Assembly: GCF_026342405.1 (NCBI RefSeq)
Contig: NZ_JAPEMU010000001.1
Span: 6,758,001-6,822,000, forward strand
Direction: 5' to 3'
Source of the DNA: Kitasatospora sp. NBC_00240
GTDB lineage: Bacteria > Actinomycetota > Actinomycetes > Streptomycetales > Streptomycetaceae
Length of the DNA: 64,000 nt
Positions within the stretch are counted from its first letter, which is position 1. Every line of letters begins with the position of its first letter. The notes beneath the pieces were generated by a model that had not been told where the DNA came from, made no database searches, and saw nothing but the letters and a program-made list of their open reading frames with translations. Shown here piece after piece: positions 44,638 to 53,400 of the stretch. Made by a program: the position numbers and the translations under genes.

Positions 44638-46965
44638 ATGCCCCGCTACACCCATGCCCGGAAGGCCGCGGTTGTCATGGCCGCATCCACCGCGCTGCTC
44701 GTGACCGGCATGCCGGTCATCGCGCAGGCGGCCAGCCCCACGCCTTCCGCAGCCGCCGCCCAGACGGTGGCCGGCCGGGACGCGCTGATCGCCTCCGCCA
44801 ACCAGCAGACCGCCTCGCTCGCCCAGCAGCTGGGTCTGGGCAGCCAGGAGAAGCTGGTCACCAAGGACGTCGTCCAGGACACCGACGGCACCCGGCACCT
44901 GCGCTACGAGCGGACCTACGGCGGACTCCCCGTACTCGGTGGCGACCTGATCGTGCACCAGAACGCGGCCGGCGCCACCCAGGGCGTCACCAAGGCCAGC
45001 GAGGCCGTGCTCACCGGCGTCAGCACCACGCCGGCGCTGGCCGCCCCGAAGGCCCAGGCCGCCGCGCTCGCCGCCGAGGCCGGCTCCGCCCTCGACACCG
45101 CCCCGCGGCTGGTCGTCTGGGCCGCCGACGGCGCCCCGAAGCTCGCCTGGGAGACGATCGTCTCCGGCAAGGAGAGCGACGGCACCCCGAGCCGCCTGCA
45201 CGTCATCACCGACGCCGCGACCGGCGCCGTGCTCGGCAAGGCCGAGAGCATCAAGACCGGCACCGGCACCGGCGTCTTCGTCGGCAACGTGCCGCTGACC
45301 ACCACGCTGAGCGGCTCCACGTACCAGCTCAAGGACGCCTCGCGCGGTGGGATGTACACCACCAACATGAACCACGGCACGTCCGGCAACGGCACGCTCT
45401 ACACCAAGTCGACCGACACCTGGGGCAACGGCCAGGCCAGCAACTCGGAGTCGGCCGCCGTCGACGCCCAGTACGGCGTCGGCGCGACCTGGGACTACTA
45501 CAAGAACACCTTCGGCCGCAACGGCATCCGCAACGACGGTGTCGGCGCCTTCAGCCGCGTGCACTACGACAACAACTACACCAACGCGTTCTGGGACGAC
45601 GGCTGCTTCTGCATGACCTACGGCGACGGGTCGGGCAACACCCACCCGCTCACCGAGATCGACGTGGCCGGCCACGAGATGAGCCACGGCGTCACCGCGG
45701 CCACCGCCAACCTGAACTACTCGGGCGAGTCCGGCGGCCTCAACGAGGCCACCTCCGACATCTTCGGCACGATGGTGGAGTTCTACGCCAACCTGCCCAC
45801 CGACGTCCCGGACTACCTGATCGGCGAGGTCATCGACCTCAACGGCAACGGCACCCCGCTGCGCTACATGGACAAGCCCTCCAAGGACGGCAGCTCGGCC
45901 GACTCCTGGTACTCGGGCGTCGGCAACCTGGACGTGCACTACTCGTCCGGTGTCGCCAACCACTTCTTCTACCTGCTGGCCGAGGGCAGCGGCGCGAAGG
46001 TCATCAACGGCGTCAGCTACAACAGCCCGACGGTGAACAACATCGCGGTCACCGGCATCGGCCGGGACAAGGCCGCCGCGATCTGGTACAAGGCGCTCAC
46101 CGCGTACATGACCTCCACCACCAACTACGCGGCCGCCCGCACCGCCACCCTCAACGCGGCCACCGCGCTGTACGGCGCGAGCAGCGCCGAGTACAACGCG
46201 GTCGCCACCGCCTGGGCCGGCGTCAACGTCGGCGGCCTGCCGTCCGGCACCGTGACCGTCACCAACCCGGGCAACCAGAGCACCGCGGTGAACGGCACCG
46301 CCAACCTGCAGATCGCGGCCTCCGGCGGCACCGCGCCGCTGACCTTCACCGCGACCGGCCTGCCGACCGGCCTGTCGATCAGCTCGACCGGCAAGATCAC
46401 CGGTACCGCCACCACGGCCGGCACCTACAACGTCACGGTGACCGCCAAGGACGCCGCCAACAAGACCGGCACCACCTCCTTCACCTGGACGGTGAGCACC
46501 GGCGGCGGCAGCTGCACCCCGGCCCAGCTGCTCGGCAACGCCGGCTTCGAGACCGGCACCGCCGCCCCCTGGACCACCACCAGCGGCGTCGTCGACAACA
46601 GCTCCGGCCAGGCCGCCCACGGCGGCTCCTGGAAGGCGTGGCTGAACGGCTACGGCTCCACCCACACCGACAGCGCCACCCAGACGGTCACCATCCCGGC
46701 CGGCTGCAAGGCGACGCTGAGCTTCTACCTGCACATCGACACCGCCGAGACCGGCAGCACCGTGTACGACAAGCTCGCGGTGACCGTCAACGGCACGGCC
46801 CTCACCACCTACTCCAACGTGAACGCCGCGGCCGGCTACCAGCTGCGCACCTTCGACCTCTCCGCCTACGCGGGCCAGAGCGTCACCCTGAAGTTCAACG
46901 GCACCGAGGACTCCTCGCTGCAGACCAGCTTCGTGATCGACGACACCTCCATCGCCACCAGCTGA
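44638..46965 (+). CDS. Secreted M4 (thermolysin-type) metalloprotease with C-terminal binding modules
   Basis: A 775-residue preproprotein. A signal peptide (about 1-31, ending AQA) precedes an FTP/PepSY-type propeptide (to about 220), then the catalytic domain with H346-E347-x-x-H350 (GHEMSHGVT), third ligand E370 (GLNEATSD) and the catalytic histidine in DVHYSSGVANH. After about 540 come a putative Ig-like (He_PIG) repeat (NPGNQSTAVNGTANLQIAASG) and a jelly-roll carbohydrate/protein-binding module (LLGNAGFETGTAAPW). ATG 44638 has AAGGAG six bases upstream. It digests extracellular protein; the extra modules may attach it to cells or polymers. Confidence 0.95.
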   Translation: MPRYTHARKAAVVMAASTALLVTGMPVIAQAASPTPSAAAAQTVAGRDALIASANQQTASLAQQLGLGSQEKLVTKDVVQDTDGTRHLRYERTYGGLPVLGGDLIVHQNAAGATQGVTKASEAVLTGVSTTPALAAPKAQAAALAAEAGSALDTAPRLVVWAADGAPKLAWETIVSGKESDGTPSRLHVITDAATGAVLGKAESIKTGTGTGVFVGNVPLTTTLSGSTYQLKDASRGGMYTTNMNHGTSGNGTLYTKSTDTWGNGQASNSESAAVDAQYGVGATWDYYKNTFGRNGIRNDGVGAFSRVHYDNNYTNAFWDDGCFCMTYGDGSGNTHPLTEIDVAGHEMSHGVTAATANLNYSGESGGLNEATSDIFGTMVEFYANLPTDVPDYLIGEVIDLNGNGTPLRYMDKPSKDGSSADSWYSGVGNLDVHYSSGVANHFFYLLAEGSGAKVINGVSYNSPTVNNIAVTGIGRDKAAAIWYKALTAYMTSTTNYAAARTATLNAATALYGASSAEYNAVATAWAGVNVGGLPSGTVTVTNPGNQSTAVNGTANLQIAASGGTAPLTFTATGLPTGLSISSTGKITGTATTAGTYNVTVTAKDAANKTGTTSFTWTVSTGGGSCTPAQLLGNAGFETGTAAPWTTTSGVVDNSSGQAAHGGSWKAWLNGYGSTHTDSATQTVTIPAGCKATLSFYLHIDTAETGSTVYDKLAVTVNGTALTTYSNVNAAAGYQLRTFDLSAYAGQSVTLKFNGTEDSSLQTSFVIDDTSIATS

Positions 46966-47010
46966 AACCCGGGCCGGTGACGGCCAGGAGACAGGTGAGC
47001 ACAGCATGAC

Positions 47011-47046
47011 GGCAGGGCCCGGCAGCAACCGCTGCCGGGCCCTGCC
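47011..47046 (+). terminator. 16-bp hairpin after the metalloprotease gene
   Basis: Arms 47011-47026 and 47031-47046 pair perfectly around AACC. Strong terminator 45 bp after the stop. Confidence 0.85.
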
Positions 47047-47123
47047 CGTCGGCTTTCCGTCGTTCCCCGGGCCTTCGGCGGCCGCCCGCTTCCGGTGAGC
47101 GGACGGAAATGCGGCGGCAACAC

Positions 47124-47161
47124 GAAACACGTCGGAAACACCGGTGTCTGCAACAAGAAAT
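47124..47161 (+). promoter_or_regulatory. GlnR-like box upstream of amtB
   Basis: GAAAC (47124), GAAAC (47135), GTCTG (47146) and GAAAT (47157) follow each other at exact 11-bp steps, the spacing of the Streptomyces GlnR consensus gTnAC-n6-GaAAC-n6-GTnAC-n6-GAAAC. The second and fourth elements fit best; the first and third deviate. It lies 134 bp before the amtB start. amtB is an established GlnR target in streptomycetes. Confidence 0.65.
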
Positions 47162-47294
47162 TTGGCCGGGCAACACTCTCCCATCCGACTCGCGCGCAAA
47201 CCCCGTCCACCGGTCGCCCCTCCCCACCCTCCGGCGGCACCGGGTACGGCACCTCCGTCTGCGCGGGCCGCCGCTTGGGAAGGCACCGATCCGC

Positions 47295-48605
47295 ATGCTC
47301 CTGGCTGAAACCAACACCGGACTCGACACCGGTGACACCGCCTGGCTGCTCGCCAGCACCGCCCTCGTCCTGCTGATGACGCCCGGCCTGGCGCTGTTCT
47401 ACGGCGGCATGGTGCGTACCAAGAGCGTGCTCAACATGATCATGATGAGCTTCGTGTCGATCGCGGTGGTCACGGTGGTCTGGCTGCTGGCCGGCTACTC
47501 GCTGGCCTTCGGCGCCGACGCCGGCGGCTGGGGCCTGATCGGCGGCCTCGAACACCTCGGGATGGCCGGAATCACCCCCGCCTCGCTCACCGGCCACGTC
47601 CCGACCGTGCTGTTCGCGACCTTCCAGCTGACCTTCGCGATCATCACCGCCGCCCTGATCAGCGGTGCCATCGCCGACCGGGCCAAGTTCGGCTCCTGGG
47701 TGGCCTTCACCGCCGTCTGGACGCTGCTGGTCTACGTCCCGGTCGCGCACTGGGTCTTCTCGCCGGGTGGCTGGATCCTGTCGAAGCTCGGCGCCCTCGA
47801 CTTCGCCGGCGGCACCGTCGTCGAGGTCAACTGCGGCGCCAGCGGCCTCGCCCTGGCCCTGCTGCTCGGACCGCGCCTGGGCTTCCGGAAGGAGGCCATG
47901 CGCCCGCACAACCTGCCGCTGGTCCTGCTCGGCGCGGGCCTGCTCTGGTTCGGCTGGTTCGGCTTCAACGGCGGCTCCGCGCTCGGCGCCAACGGCCTGG
48001 CGGCCTCCGCGGTGCTCAACACCCAGGCGGCCGGCTGCACCGGCCTGCTCGGCTGGCTGCTGGTGGAGAAGCGCCGGGACGGGCACGCCACCACCCTCGG
48101 CGCGGCCTCCGGCGCGGTGGCCGGCCTGGTCGCGATCACCCCGTCCTGCGGCAGCGTCGACCTGCTCGGCGCGCTGGTGATCGGGCTGGCGGCGGGCGTG
48201 GTCTGCTCGTACGCGGTCAGCTGGAAGTTCCGCTTCGGCTTCGACGACTCGCTCGACGTGGTCGGCGTGCACTTCGTGGCCGGCGTCATCGGCACCGTGC
48301 TGATCGGCCTGTTCGCCACCGCCACGATGACCGGCGGCCCGGAGGGCCTGCTGCACGGCGGCGGCCTGGCCCAGACCGGCAAGCAGCTGGTCGCGGTGGT
48401 CGCGGTCGGCGCGTACGCCTTCGCGATGACGTACGGGATCGGGCGGGCGATCGACCGGGTGATGGGCTTCCGTGCCCCGGAGGAGCACGAACTCACCGGC
48501 CTGGACCTCGCCGTGCACGCCGAGACCGCGTACGATCACGGCGTCCTGGGTCATGGAACGACGGCCCACGCCGTCGTGCTCACGCACTCGTCCGACAAGG
48601 CCTAG
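47295..48605 (+). CDS. amtB: Ammonium transporter
   Basis: A 436-residue membrane channel of the Amt family. It reads DTAWLLASTALVLLMTPGLALFYGGMVR, has the conserved histidines and the signature DxAGGTVVxxxxGxxxL as DFAGGTVVEVNCGASGLAL, and about eleven helices. It conducts ammonium at low nitrogen and is blocked by PII. ATG 47295 has GGAAGG 11 bases before. The glnK gene follows 6 bp after the stop. Confidence 0.97.
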   Translation: MLLAETNTGLDTGDTAWLLASTALVLLMTPGLALFYGGMVRTKSVLNMIMMSFVSIAVVTVVWLLAGYSLAFGADAGGWGLIGGLEHLGMAGITPASLTGHVPTVLFATFQLTFAIITAALISGAIADRAKFGSWVAFTAVWTLLVYVPVAHWVFSPGGWILSKLGALDFAGGTVVEVNCGASGLALALLLGPRLGFRKEAMRPHNLPLVLLGAGLLWFGWFGFNGGSALGANGLAASAVLNTQAAGCTGLLGWLLVEKRRDGHATTLGAASGAVAGLVAITPSCGSVDLLGALVIGLAAGVVCSYAVSWKFRFGFDDSLDVVGVHFVAGVIGTVLIGLFATATMTGGPEGLLHGGGLAQTGKQLVAVVAVGAYAFAMTYGIGRAIDRVMGFRAPEEHELTGLDLAVHAETAYDHGVLGHGTTAHAVVLTHSSDKA

Positions 48606-48611
48606 AGACGT

Positions 48612-48950
48612 ATGAAGCTGATCACCGCGATCATCAAGCCGTTCAAGCTGGACGAGGTCAAGAACGCGCTGCAGGCCATCGGGGTGCACGGACTGACCGT
48701 CACCGAGGCCAGCGGGTACGGGCGCCAGCACGGCCACACCGAGGTGTACCGGGGGGCGGAGTACCGCATCGACCTCGTCCCCAAGGCCCGGATCGAGGTC
48801 GTGGTCGAGGACGAGGACGCCGACCGGGTGATGGAGACCGTGGTGGCGGCCGCCCGGACCGGCAAGATCGGCGACGGCAAGGTCTGGATGGTGCCGGTGG
48901 ACGGCATCGTGCGGGTCCGCACCGGCGAGCGCGGCCCCGACGCGGTCTGA
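48612..48950 (+). CDS. glnK: PII nitrogen signal protein
   Basis: A 112-residue PII trimer subunit. MKLITAIIKPFKLDEVKNAL, the T-loop with Tyr51 (VYRGAEYRIDLVPK) and the B-loop TGKIGDGKVWM are intact. In streptomycetes Tyr51 is adenylylated by GlnD. Pairing with amtB shows it gates the transporter. In other streptomycetes glnD comes third; here the next gene is on the opposite strand and unrelated, so glnD must lie elsewhere. Confidence 0.97.
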   Translation: MKLITAIIKPFKLDEVKNALQAIGVHGLTVTEASGYGRQHGHTEVYRGAEYRIDLVPKARIEVVVEDEDADRVMETVVAAARTGKIGDGKVWMVPVDGIVRVRTGERGPDAV

Positions 48951-48985
48951 GGCCGCCCGCTGCCGGGCCGCGGCCCGGCGCTCCC

Positions 48986-49011
48986 GCCCGCCCGGGGCGT
49001 CCCGGGCGGGC
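48986..49011 (+). terminator. 11-bp hairpin after glnK
   Basis: GCCCGCCCGGG (48986-48996) pairs with CCCGGGCGGGC (49001-49011) around GCGT, 36 bp after the stop. Confidence 0.75.
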
Positions 49012-49063
49012 TTCCGGCCGTTCCGGTCCCGCCGGCCGTTCCCGGTCCTCTCCGGCCGTCCGG

Positions 49064-49909
49064 TCAGGGGCCGTCCCGGTCGGCGGCGGCCGGGCCGCGG
49101 TCCATCCGGTCCTCGGCCAGGCTCTGCCAGCGGTAGTTCTGGGCGATCCACTGCCAGGTGCCCAGGTCCAGCGGCGGGTTCGTCCTGGTCCGGCGGCCGG
49201 ACAGGGTCGGGTCGGTGGGCTCGTGCAGGGTGCCGTTGTGCACCGAGACGGCCACCCGGGTGCCGTCCGGGCCGGCGTACCAGATCCGGTAGGTGATCCA
49301 GCCGGTGGCGGACGGGTTGAGCACCTCGGTCACCAGGGTGCCGGGACCGGCCGCCTCGGTACGGCAGGTGTAGCCCGCGTCCGGTGCGGCGCTCGCCCGG
49401 GCCCCGCAGGAGGGGCCGGGCGCGGTGGAGGCCGGGCCGTGCAGTTCGACGGCCACCGTCACGGCGCCGTCGCCGTCGTCGTAGCGGACCCACAGGGCCG
49501 CGTCCCGCCGGGGATCCGGCCGGATCTCGTCCCCGAGGGGGTCGGACGTGACGGCCGCCCGGGGACCGATCAGTTCGGCCAGCGCCTTCTGCATCGCGCT
49601 CTCCAGCGCGGTCGTGCTCGGCGTACCGGCCGTCGCGGACGGCGGGGTGGTCGGTGCCGCGCTGGTCGGCGCCGGGACCCGGTCGGCCGCGGCGGCCGGG
49701 CCGGCCGGGCGCTCGGGCAGGCCGAGGACGGCGCCGGTCAGGGCGAGGGCACCCACCGCGACCACCGAGCCGGCGATCCGCAGCCGGCGGCGCAGCAGCA
49801 GCCGGCGGCCGCGCAGGTTGGCCTCCGCCACCATGACGGCGACCGGGGGGCGCAGGTCTTCGACGCTCTCGGCCAGCAGCCTGGCGAGCTCGTGCTCAAG
49901 GTCGTCCAA
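49064..49909 (-). CDS. Single-pass membrane protein, probable partner of the adjacent sigma factor
   Basis: A 281-residue protein: a charged cytoplasmic head (1-42), one membrane helix (about 44-64), a Pro/Thr/Ala-rich linker and an outer domain with two cysteines (GPSCGAR, GYTCRT) that may pair. The layout fits anti-sigma factors or sigma-operon sensors, but there is no zinc-binding anti-sigma motif. It follows the sigma gene on the same strand 172 bp on. The anti-sigma role is inferred from position. Confidence 0.65.
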   Translation of the reverse strand: MDDLEHELARLLAESVEDLRPPVAVMVAEANLRGRRLLLRRRLRIAGSVVAVGALALTGAVLGLPERPAGPAAAADRVPAPTSAAPTTPPSATAGTPSTTALESAMQKALAELIGPRAAVTSDPLGDEIRPDPRRDAALWVRYDDGDGAVTVAVELHGPASTAPGPSCGARASAAPDAGYTCRTEAAGPGTLVTEVLNPSATGWITYRIWYAGPDGTRVAVSVHNGTLHEPTDPTLSGRRTRTNPPLDLGTWQWIAQNYRWQSLAEDRMDRGPAAADRDGP

Positions 49910-49964
49910 GGCCGGTCCTCGGGGTCGGTTCGGTGGGGTCGGTGGTCTGTCGCGGGTCGGTGCC

Positions 49965-50009
49965 GGGTGGCGGGTGCCCGGGTGGCGGGTGCCCGGGAGG
50001 TGGGTGCCG
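49965..50009. repeat. Three tandem copies of a 15-bp repeat
   Basis: GGGTGGCGGGTGCCC at 49965 and 49980 (identical) and a variant at 49995. It fills part of the gap between the sigma factor gene and its downstream neighbour. Confidence 0.8.
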
Positions 50010-50081
50010 CGGCGGTGCCGGCGGCGGGCGCCCCGGTGTCCGGTGGTACGGGCTGGGCGGCCGGGCCGTACGGGTGCAGGC

Positions 50082-50603
50082 TCAGGGCTGCAGCAGCAGC
50101 TCGCGGTCCTCGGCGAGGATCTCGCGAAGCCGGGAGAGCGATCGGGTGCTGAGGCCCTTGACGGCGCTCTGGCTGGTGCCCAGCATCTCGGCGACGGCCT
50201 CGATGCTGTGGTCCTCCAGGTAGCGCAGGACGACCACGGCCCGGTTTCGCGGCGGTAGTTGGCGCAGGGCGGAGACCAGGGTGAGTCGCAGCTCGGTACC
50301 GGGCCCGGTGAGGTCGTCCAGGCCGGCGGGGGAGTCGGGGACGTCGGCGACCGCGATCTCGCCGGAGCGCCGCAGCCGTCGGTGCGAGAGGTAGCAGCGG
50401 AGCAGCACCTTGCGGGCGTAGGCGTCCGGCGAGGGGTGGTCCTCGTCGTGGTGGAGCCGGTCCCAGACGGCGTACATCTTGGCCAGGGTGGTCTGCACGA
50501 GGTCCTGCGCCTGGTGCCAGTCGCCGCACATCAGGTACGCGACCTGGAAGAGCCGGCCGGCCCTGGCGGCAGCGAACTCCTCGAAGCCGATCACCTCGTC
50601 CAT
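50082..50603 (-). CDS. SigE-family ECF RNA polymerase sigma factor
   Basis: A 173-residue group 4 sigma factor with region 2 (FEEFAAARAGRLFQVAYLMCGDWHQAQDLVQTTLAKMY; about 7-45) and region 4 (LRQLPPRNRAVVVLRYLEDHSIEAVAEMLGTSQSAVKGLSTRSL; about 112-155). ATG 50603 follows GAGGGG. The 11-base string GGACGGGCATG is repeated three times at the start (ATGs at 50603, 50620 and 50634, all in different frames), so initiation may be unusual. Probably controls its own operon and an envelope response; the signal is unknown. Confidence 0.92.
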   Translation of the reverse strand: MDEVIGFEEFAAARAGRLFQVAYLMCGDWHQAQDLVQTTLAKMYAVWDRLHHDEDHPSPDAYARKVLLRCYLSHRRLRRSGEIAVADVPDSPAGLDDLTGPGTELRLTLVSALRQLPPRNRAVVVLRYLEDHSIEAVAEMLGTSQSAVKGLSTRSLSRLREILAEDRELLLQP

Positions 50604-50658
50604 GCCCGTCCGCCCCTCATGCCCGTCCCCCCATGCCCGTCCACCCCCGTGGCCGGCT

Positions 50659-50715
50659 CGTGCCCGTGCCGTGCTCTCGTGCCCGTGCCGTGCTCTCGTC
50701 CCCGTGTCGTGCCTG
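50659..50715. repeat. 19-bp tandem repeat upstream of the sigma gene
   Basis: CGTGCCCGTGCCGTGCTCT at 50659 and 50678 (identical), then a degraded copy from 50697. It lies in the probable 5' leader or promoter of the sigma factor gene. Confidence 0.8.
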
Positions 50716-50762
50716 CGTCCCTTACAGGTACCTCACGCGTCGGTGCGGCAAAAGGTCTCACG

Positions 50763-50874
50763 GGACTTCCGCCGGAAGTCCGAATCGTTGCGTACAGGAG
50801 TCTTGACGCCCTGTCGCAGCGGTCGTAGGTTCGGCGCTGCAAGTTTGCTGAAACTTTCAAGAAACTTGCGCAAG
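50763..50874 (+). promoter_or_regulatory. Alpha-amylase promoter with maltose-type operator
   Basis: TTGACG (50803-50808) and TAGGTT (50826-50831) are 17 bp apart, a good vegetative promoter. TTGCTGAAAC (50845-50854) with TTTCAA follows within the expected transcript start, flanked by CAAGTTT...AAACTTG (50840-50868) and the palindrome CTTGCGCAAG (50865-50874). The element recurs before the amylopullulanase gene. GGACTTCCGCCGGAAGTCC (50763-50781) is a further perfect dyad upstream of the -35. Confidence 0.7.
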
Positions 50875-50954
50875 ACGATTTCCTGCCCCCACCCGTCCGT
50901 GCTCCCCGCAAGCAGGGACGGCCCAGGCTGCCACCTCAGCCCCCAGGAGACACC

Positions 50955-53078
50955 GTGGTCACCGCTACCCCTGTCCGCCGGCGTGCCCGCGTGGCCGGAG
51001 CGCTCACCGCTTCGGCGGCGCTCGCGCTCTCGGTCACCGCCGCGCTCAGCGCCGCCCCCGCAGCCCAGGCCACCCCGCCGGGCAGCAGAGACGTCACCGC
51101 CACCCTCTTCGAGTGGCGCTTCGACTCGGTCGCCAAGGCCTGCACCGACACCCTCGGCCCCAAGGGCTACGGCTTCGTCGAGGTCTCGCCGCCCCAGGAG
51201 CACATCCAGGGCTCCCAGTGGTGGACCTCCTACCAGCCGGTCAGCTACAAGATAGCCGGGCGTCTCGGCGACCGGACGTCCTTCCAGAACATGATCAACA
51301 CCTGCCACGCGGCGGGCGTCAAGGTGATCGCCGACTCGGTGGTCAACCACATGTCGGCCGGCTCGGGCACCGGCACCGGCGGCACGAACTACACCAAGTA
51401 CAACTACCCCGGGTACTTCCAGGACCAGGACTTCCACTCCTGCCGCAGCGCGATCAGCAACTACAGCGACCGCTCGAACGTCCAGAACTGCGAGCTGGTC
51501 AACCTGTCGGACCTCAACACCGGCAGCGCGTACGTCCAGCAGACCATCGCCAACTACCTGAGCGACATGGCCGGGATGGGCGTCGACGGGTTCCGGATCG
51601 ACGCCGCCAAGCACATCGCGGCCAACGAGCTCGCCGCCATCAAGGCCAAGATGACCAACCCCTCCGCCTACTGGGTGCAGGAGGTCATCTACGGCGCCGG
51701 CGAGCCGATCCAGCCCTCCGAGTACACCGGCACCGGCGACGTCGACGAGTTCCGCTCCGCGACCTGGCTGAAGAGCGCCTTCAACGGCGGCAGGATCTCC
51801 GACCTGTCCACCTGGGGCAGCGGCCTGCTCGGCAGCTCGCAGGCCCGGACCTTCGTCGACAACTGGGACACCGAGCGCAACGGCTCCACCCTCAACTACA
51901 AGTACGGCAGCGCCTACACGCTGGCCAACGTCTTCCTGTTGGCCAACCCGTACGGCGCGCCGAACGTGTACTCCGGGTACGCCTTCGCCGGCAACGACGA
52001 CGGCCCGCCGAACGGCGGCACAGTGAACGCCTGCTACAGCGACGGCTGGAACTGCACCCACGCCTGGCGCCAGGTCGCCAACATGGTCGGCTTCCGCAAC
52101 GCGGTCTCCGGCACCGGCATCACCAACTGGTGGTCCAACGGCAACAACGCCATCGGCTTCGGCCGCGGCGGCAAGGGCTACGTGGCGATCAACCGCGAGT
52201 CCGGCGCCGTGACCCAGACCTTCCAGACCTCGCTGCCGGCCGGCACCTACTGCGACGTCCAACACGGCGACCCGACCAGCGGCGGCGGCTGCAGCGGCCC
52301 CACCTACACCGTGGGCGGCGACGGGAAGTTCACCGCCACCGTGGCCGCCGGGGAGGCGGTGGCGCTGTACGTCGGCGCGAGCGGCGGCACGGCGAGCCCG
52401 AGCGCGAGCCCGTCGGCCAGTGCCTCGCCGACCGCCGGCGCCAACAGCGCGACGATCTTCTACAGCACCGACAAGAACTGGTCCGCCTACAACCTCCACT
52501 ACGCCCCCACCGGCGGCACCTGGACCACCGCGCCCGGCGTCGCGATGGACGCGGCCTGCACCGGCTGGGTGAAGAAGACCGTCAGCCTGGGCAGCGCGAC
52601 CGGCCTGGCCGCCACCTTCAACAACGGCTCCGGCACCTGGGACAACAACAACAGCGCCAACTACGCGCTGGGCACCGGCAACGTGACCGTCAAGGACGGC
52701 GTGGTCGGCAGCGGCGACCCGTGCGGCACCGCCACCACGACGCCCACCGCCACCGCCAGCCCGTCCGCGACGGCCACCGCCGCCACCAGCGGTGCCTCCT
52801 TCGCGGTGAACGCCACCACCGTGACCGGCCAGAACATCTACGTGGTCGGCAGCAACGCGGCCCTCGGCAGCTGGGACCCGAGCCAGGCGCTGCCGCTCTC
52901 CTCGGCCGCCTACCCGGTCTGGAAGCTGGACGTCGCGCTGGCGGCCGGTACCGCGTTCGAGTACAAGTACGTCCGCAAGGACGCGGCCGGCAACGTGACC
53001 TGGGAGTCCGGGGCGAACCGCACCGCGACCGTGCCGGCCTCCGGCAAGGTGACGCTGAGCGACACCTGGCGCGCCTGA
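50955..53078 (+). CDS. Secreted alpha-amylase with CBM25-like and CBM20 modules
   Basis: A 707-residue extracellular enzyme. The signal peptide is about 1-39 (ending AQA). The GH13 barrel has nucleophile D216 (VDGFRIDAAKH), acid E243 (WVQEVIY) and D305 (FVDNWDTERN). W304 stands where many amylases have His, as I recall for Streptomyces amylases. After a Ser/Pro/Ala linker (about 470-495) come a starch-binding CBM25/26-like module (ATIFYSTDKNWSAYNLHY) and a C-terminal CBM20 (NIYVVGSNAALGSWDPSQA). GTG 50955 has AGGAG upstream. It releases maltodextrins, probably induced by maltose through MalR. Confidence 0.95.
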   Translation: MVTATPVRRRARVAGALTASAALALSVTAALSAAPAAQATPPGSRDVTATLFEWRFDSVAKACTDTLGPKGYGFVEVSPPQEHIQGSQWWTSYQPVSYKIAGRLGDRTSFQNMINTCHAAGVKVIADSVVNHMSAGSGTGTGGTNYTKYNYPGYFQDQDFHSCRSAISNYSDRSNVQNCELVNLSDLNTGSAYVQQTIANYLSDMAGMGVDGFRIDAAKHIAANELAAIKAKMTNPSAYWVQEVIYGAGEPIQPSEYTGTGDVDEFRSATWLKSAFNGGRISDLSTWGSGLLGSSQARTFVDNWDTERNGSTLNYKYGSAYTLANVFLLANPYGAPNVYSGYAFAGNDDGPPNGGTVNACYSDGWNCTHAWRQVANMVGFRNAVSGTGITNWWSNGNNAIGFGRGGKGYVAINRESGAVTQTFQTSLPAGTYCDVQHGDPTSGGGCSGPTYTVGGDGKFTATVAAGEAVALYVGASGGTASPSASPSASASPTAGANSATIFYSTDKNWSAYNLHYAPTGGTWTTAPGVAMDAACTGWVKKTVSLGSATGLAATFNNGSGTWDNNNSANYALGTGNVTVKDGVVGSGDPCGTATTTPTATASPSATATAATSGASFAVNATTVTGQNIYVVGSNAALGSWDPSQALPLSSAAYPVWKLDVALAAGTAFEYKYVRKDAAGNVTWESGANRTATVPASGKVTLSDTWRA

Positions 53079-53215
53079 CCCCGTCGTACCCGCCACCGCC
53101 GCGAGCGCGGCGGCCCCGACCGCCGGCGCCGGCCACCCCCGGCGCCGGTACCGGGCCGGATCCGACTCCGGCCCGACCCCGGCCCGCCCGGCTCTGACAC
53201 CGGGCGCGACCCTGT

Positions 53216-53259
53216 ACGGCCGTCCCGCCTCCCGGTCACCGGTGAGGCGGGGCGGCCGT
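53216..53259 (+). terminator. 16-bp hairpin after the amylase gene
   Basis: Arms 53216-53231 and 53244-53259 pair with a single G-U; the loop CCGGTCACCGGT is itself palindromic. It lies about 140 bp after the stop. Confidence 0.75.
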
Positions 53260-53400
53260 CGGTCGTGGGGCGCCGTCGGGGTCGGCCCCGGCCCGGGGCC
53301 GGCGGTGGTTCGTCAGCTTCGCGCCTCGGGGATTGCCTCGGACGAGTGGCTTCGCGCCGTCAAACCACCCGCACGGGTCGGAGGCTGGCAGATTGGGTGA

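Noticed and set aside
50591..50911. Minus-strand frame in the sigma/amylase intergenic region
   Set aside because: It overlaps the amylase promoter, operator and tandem repeats and reads as Arg/Gly-rich low complexity.
51858..51869. Trp in place of His in the amylase FVDNHD motif as a possible inactivating change
   Set aside because: The catalytic D216, E243 and D305 are all present, and VDNWDTERN is, as I recall, a normal variant among Streptomyces amylases.
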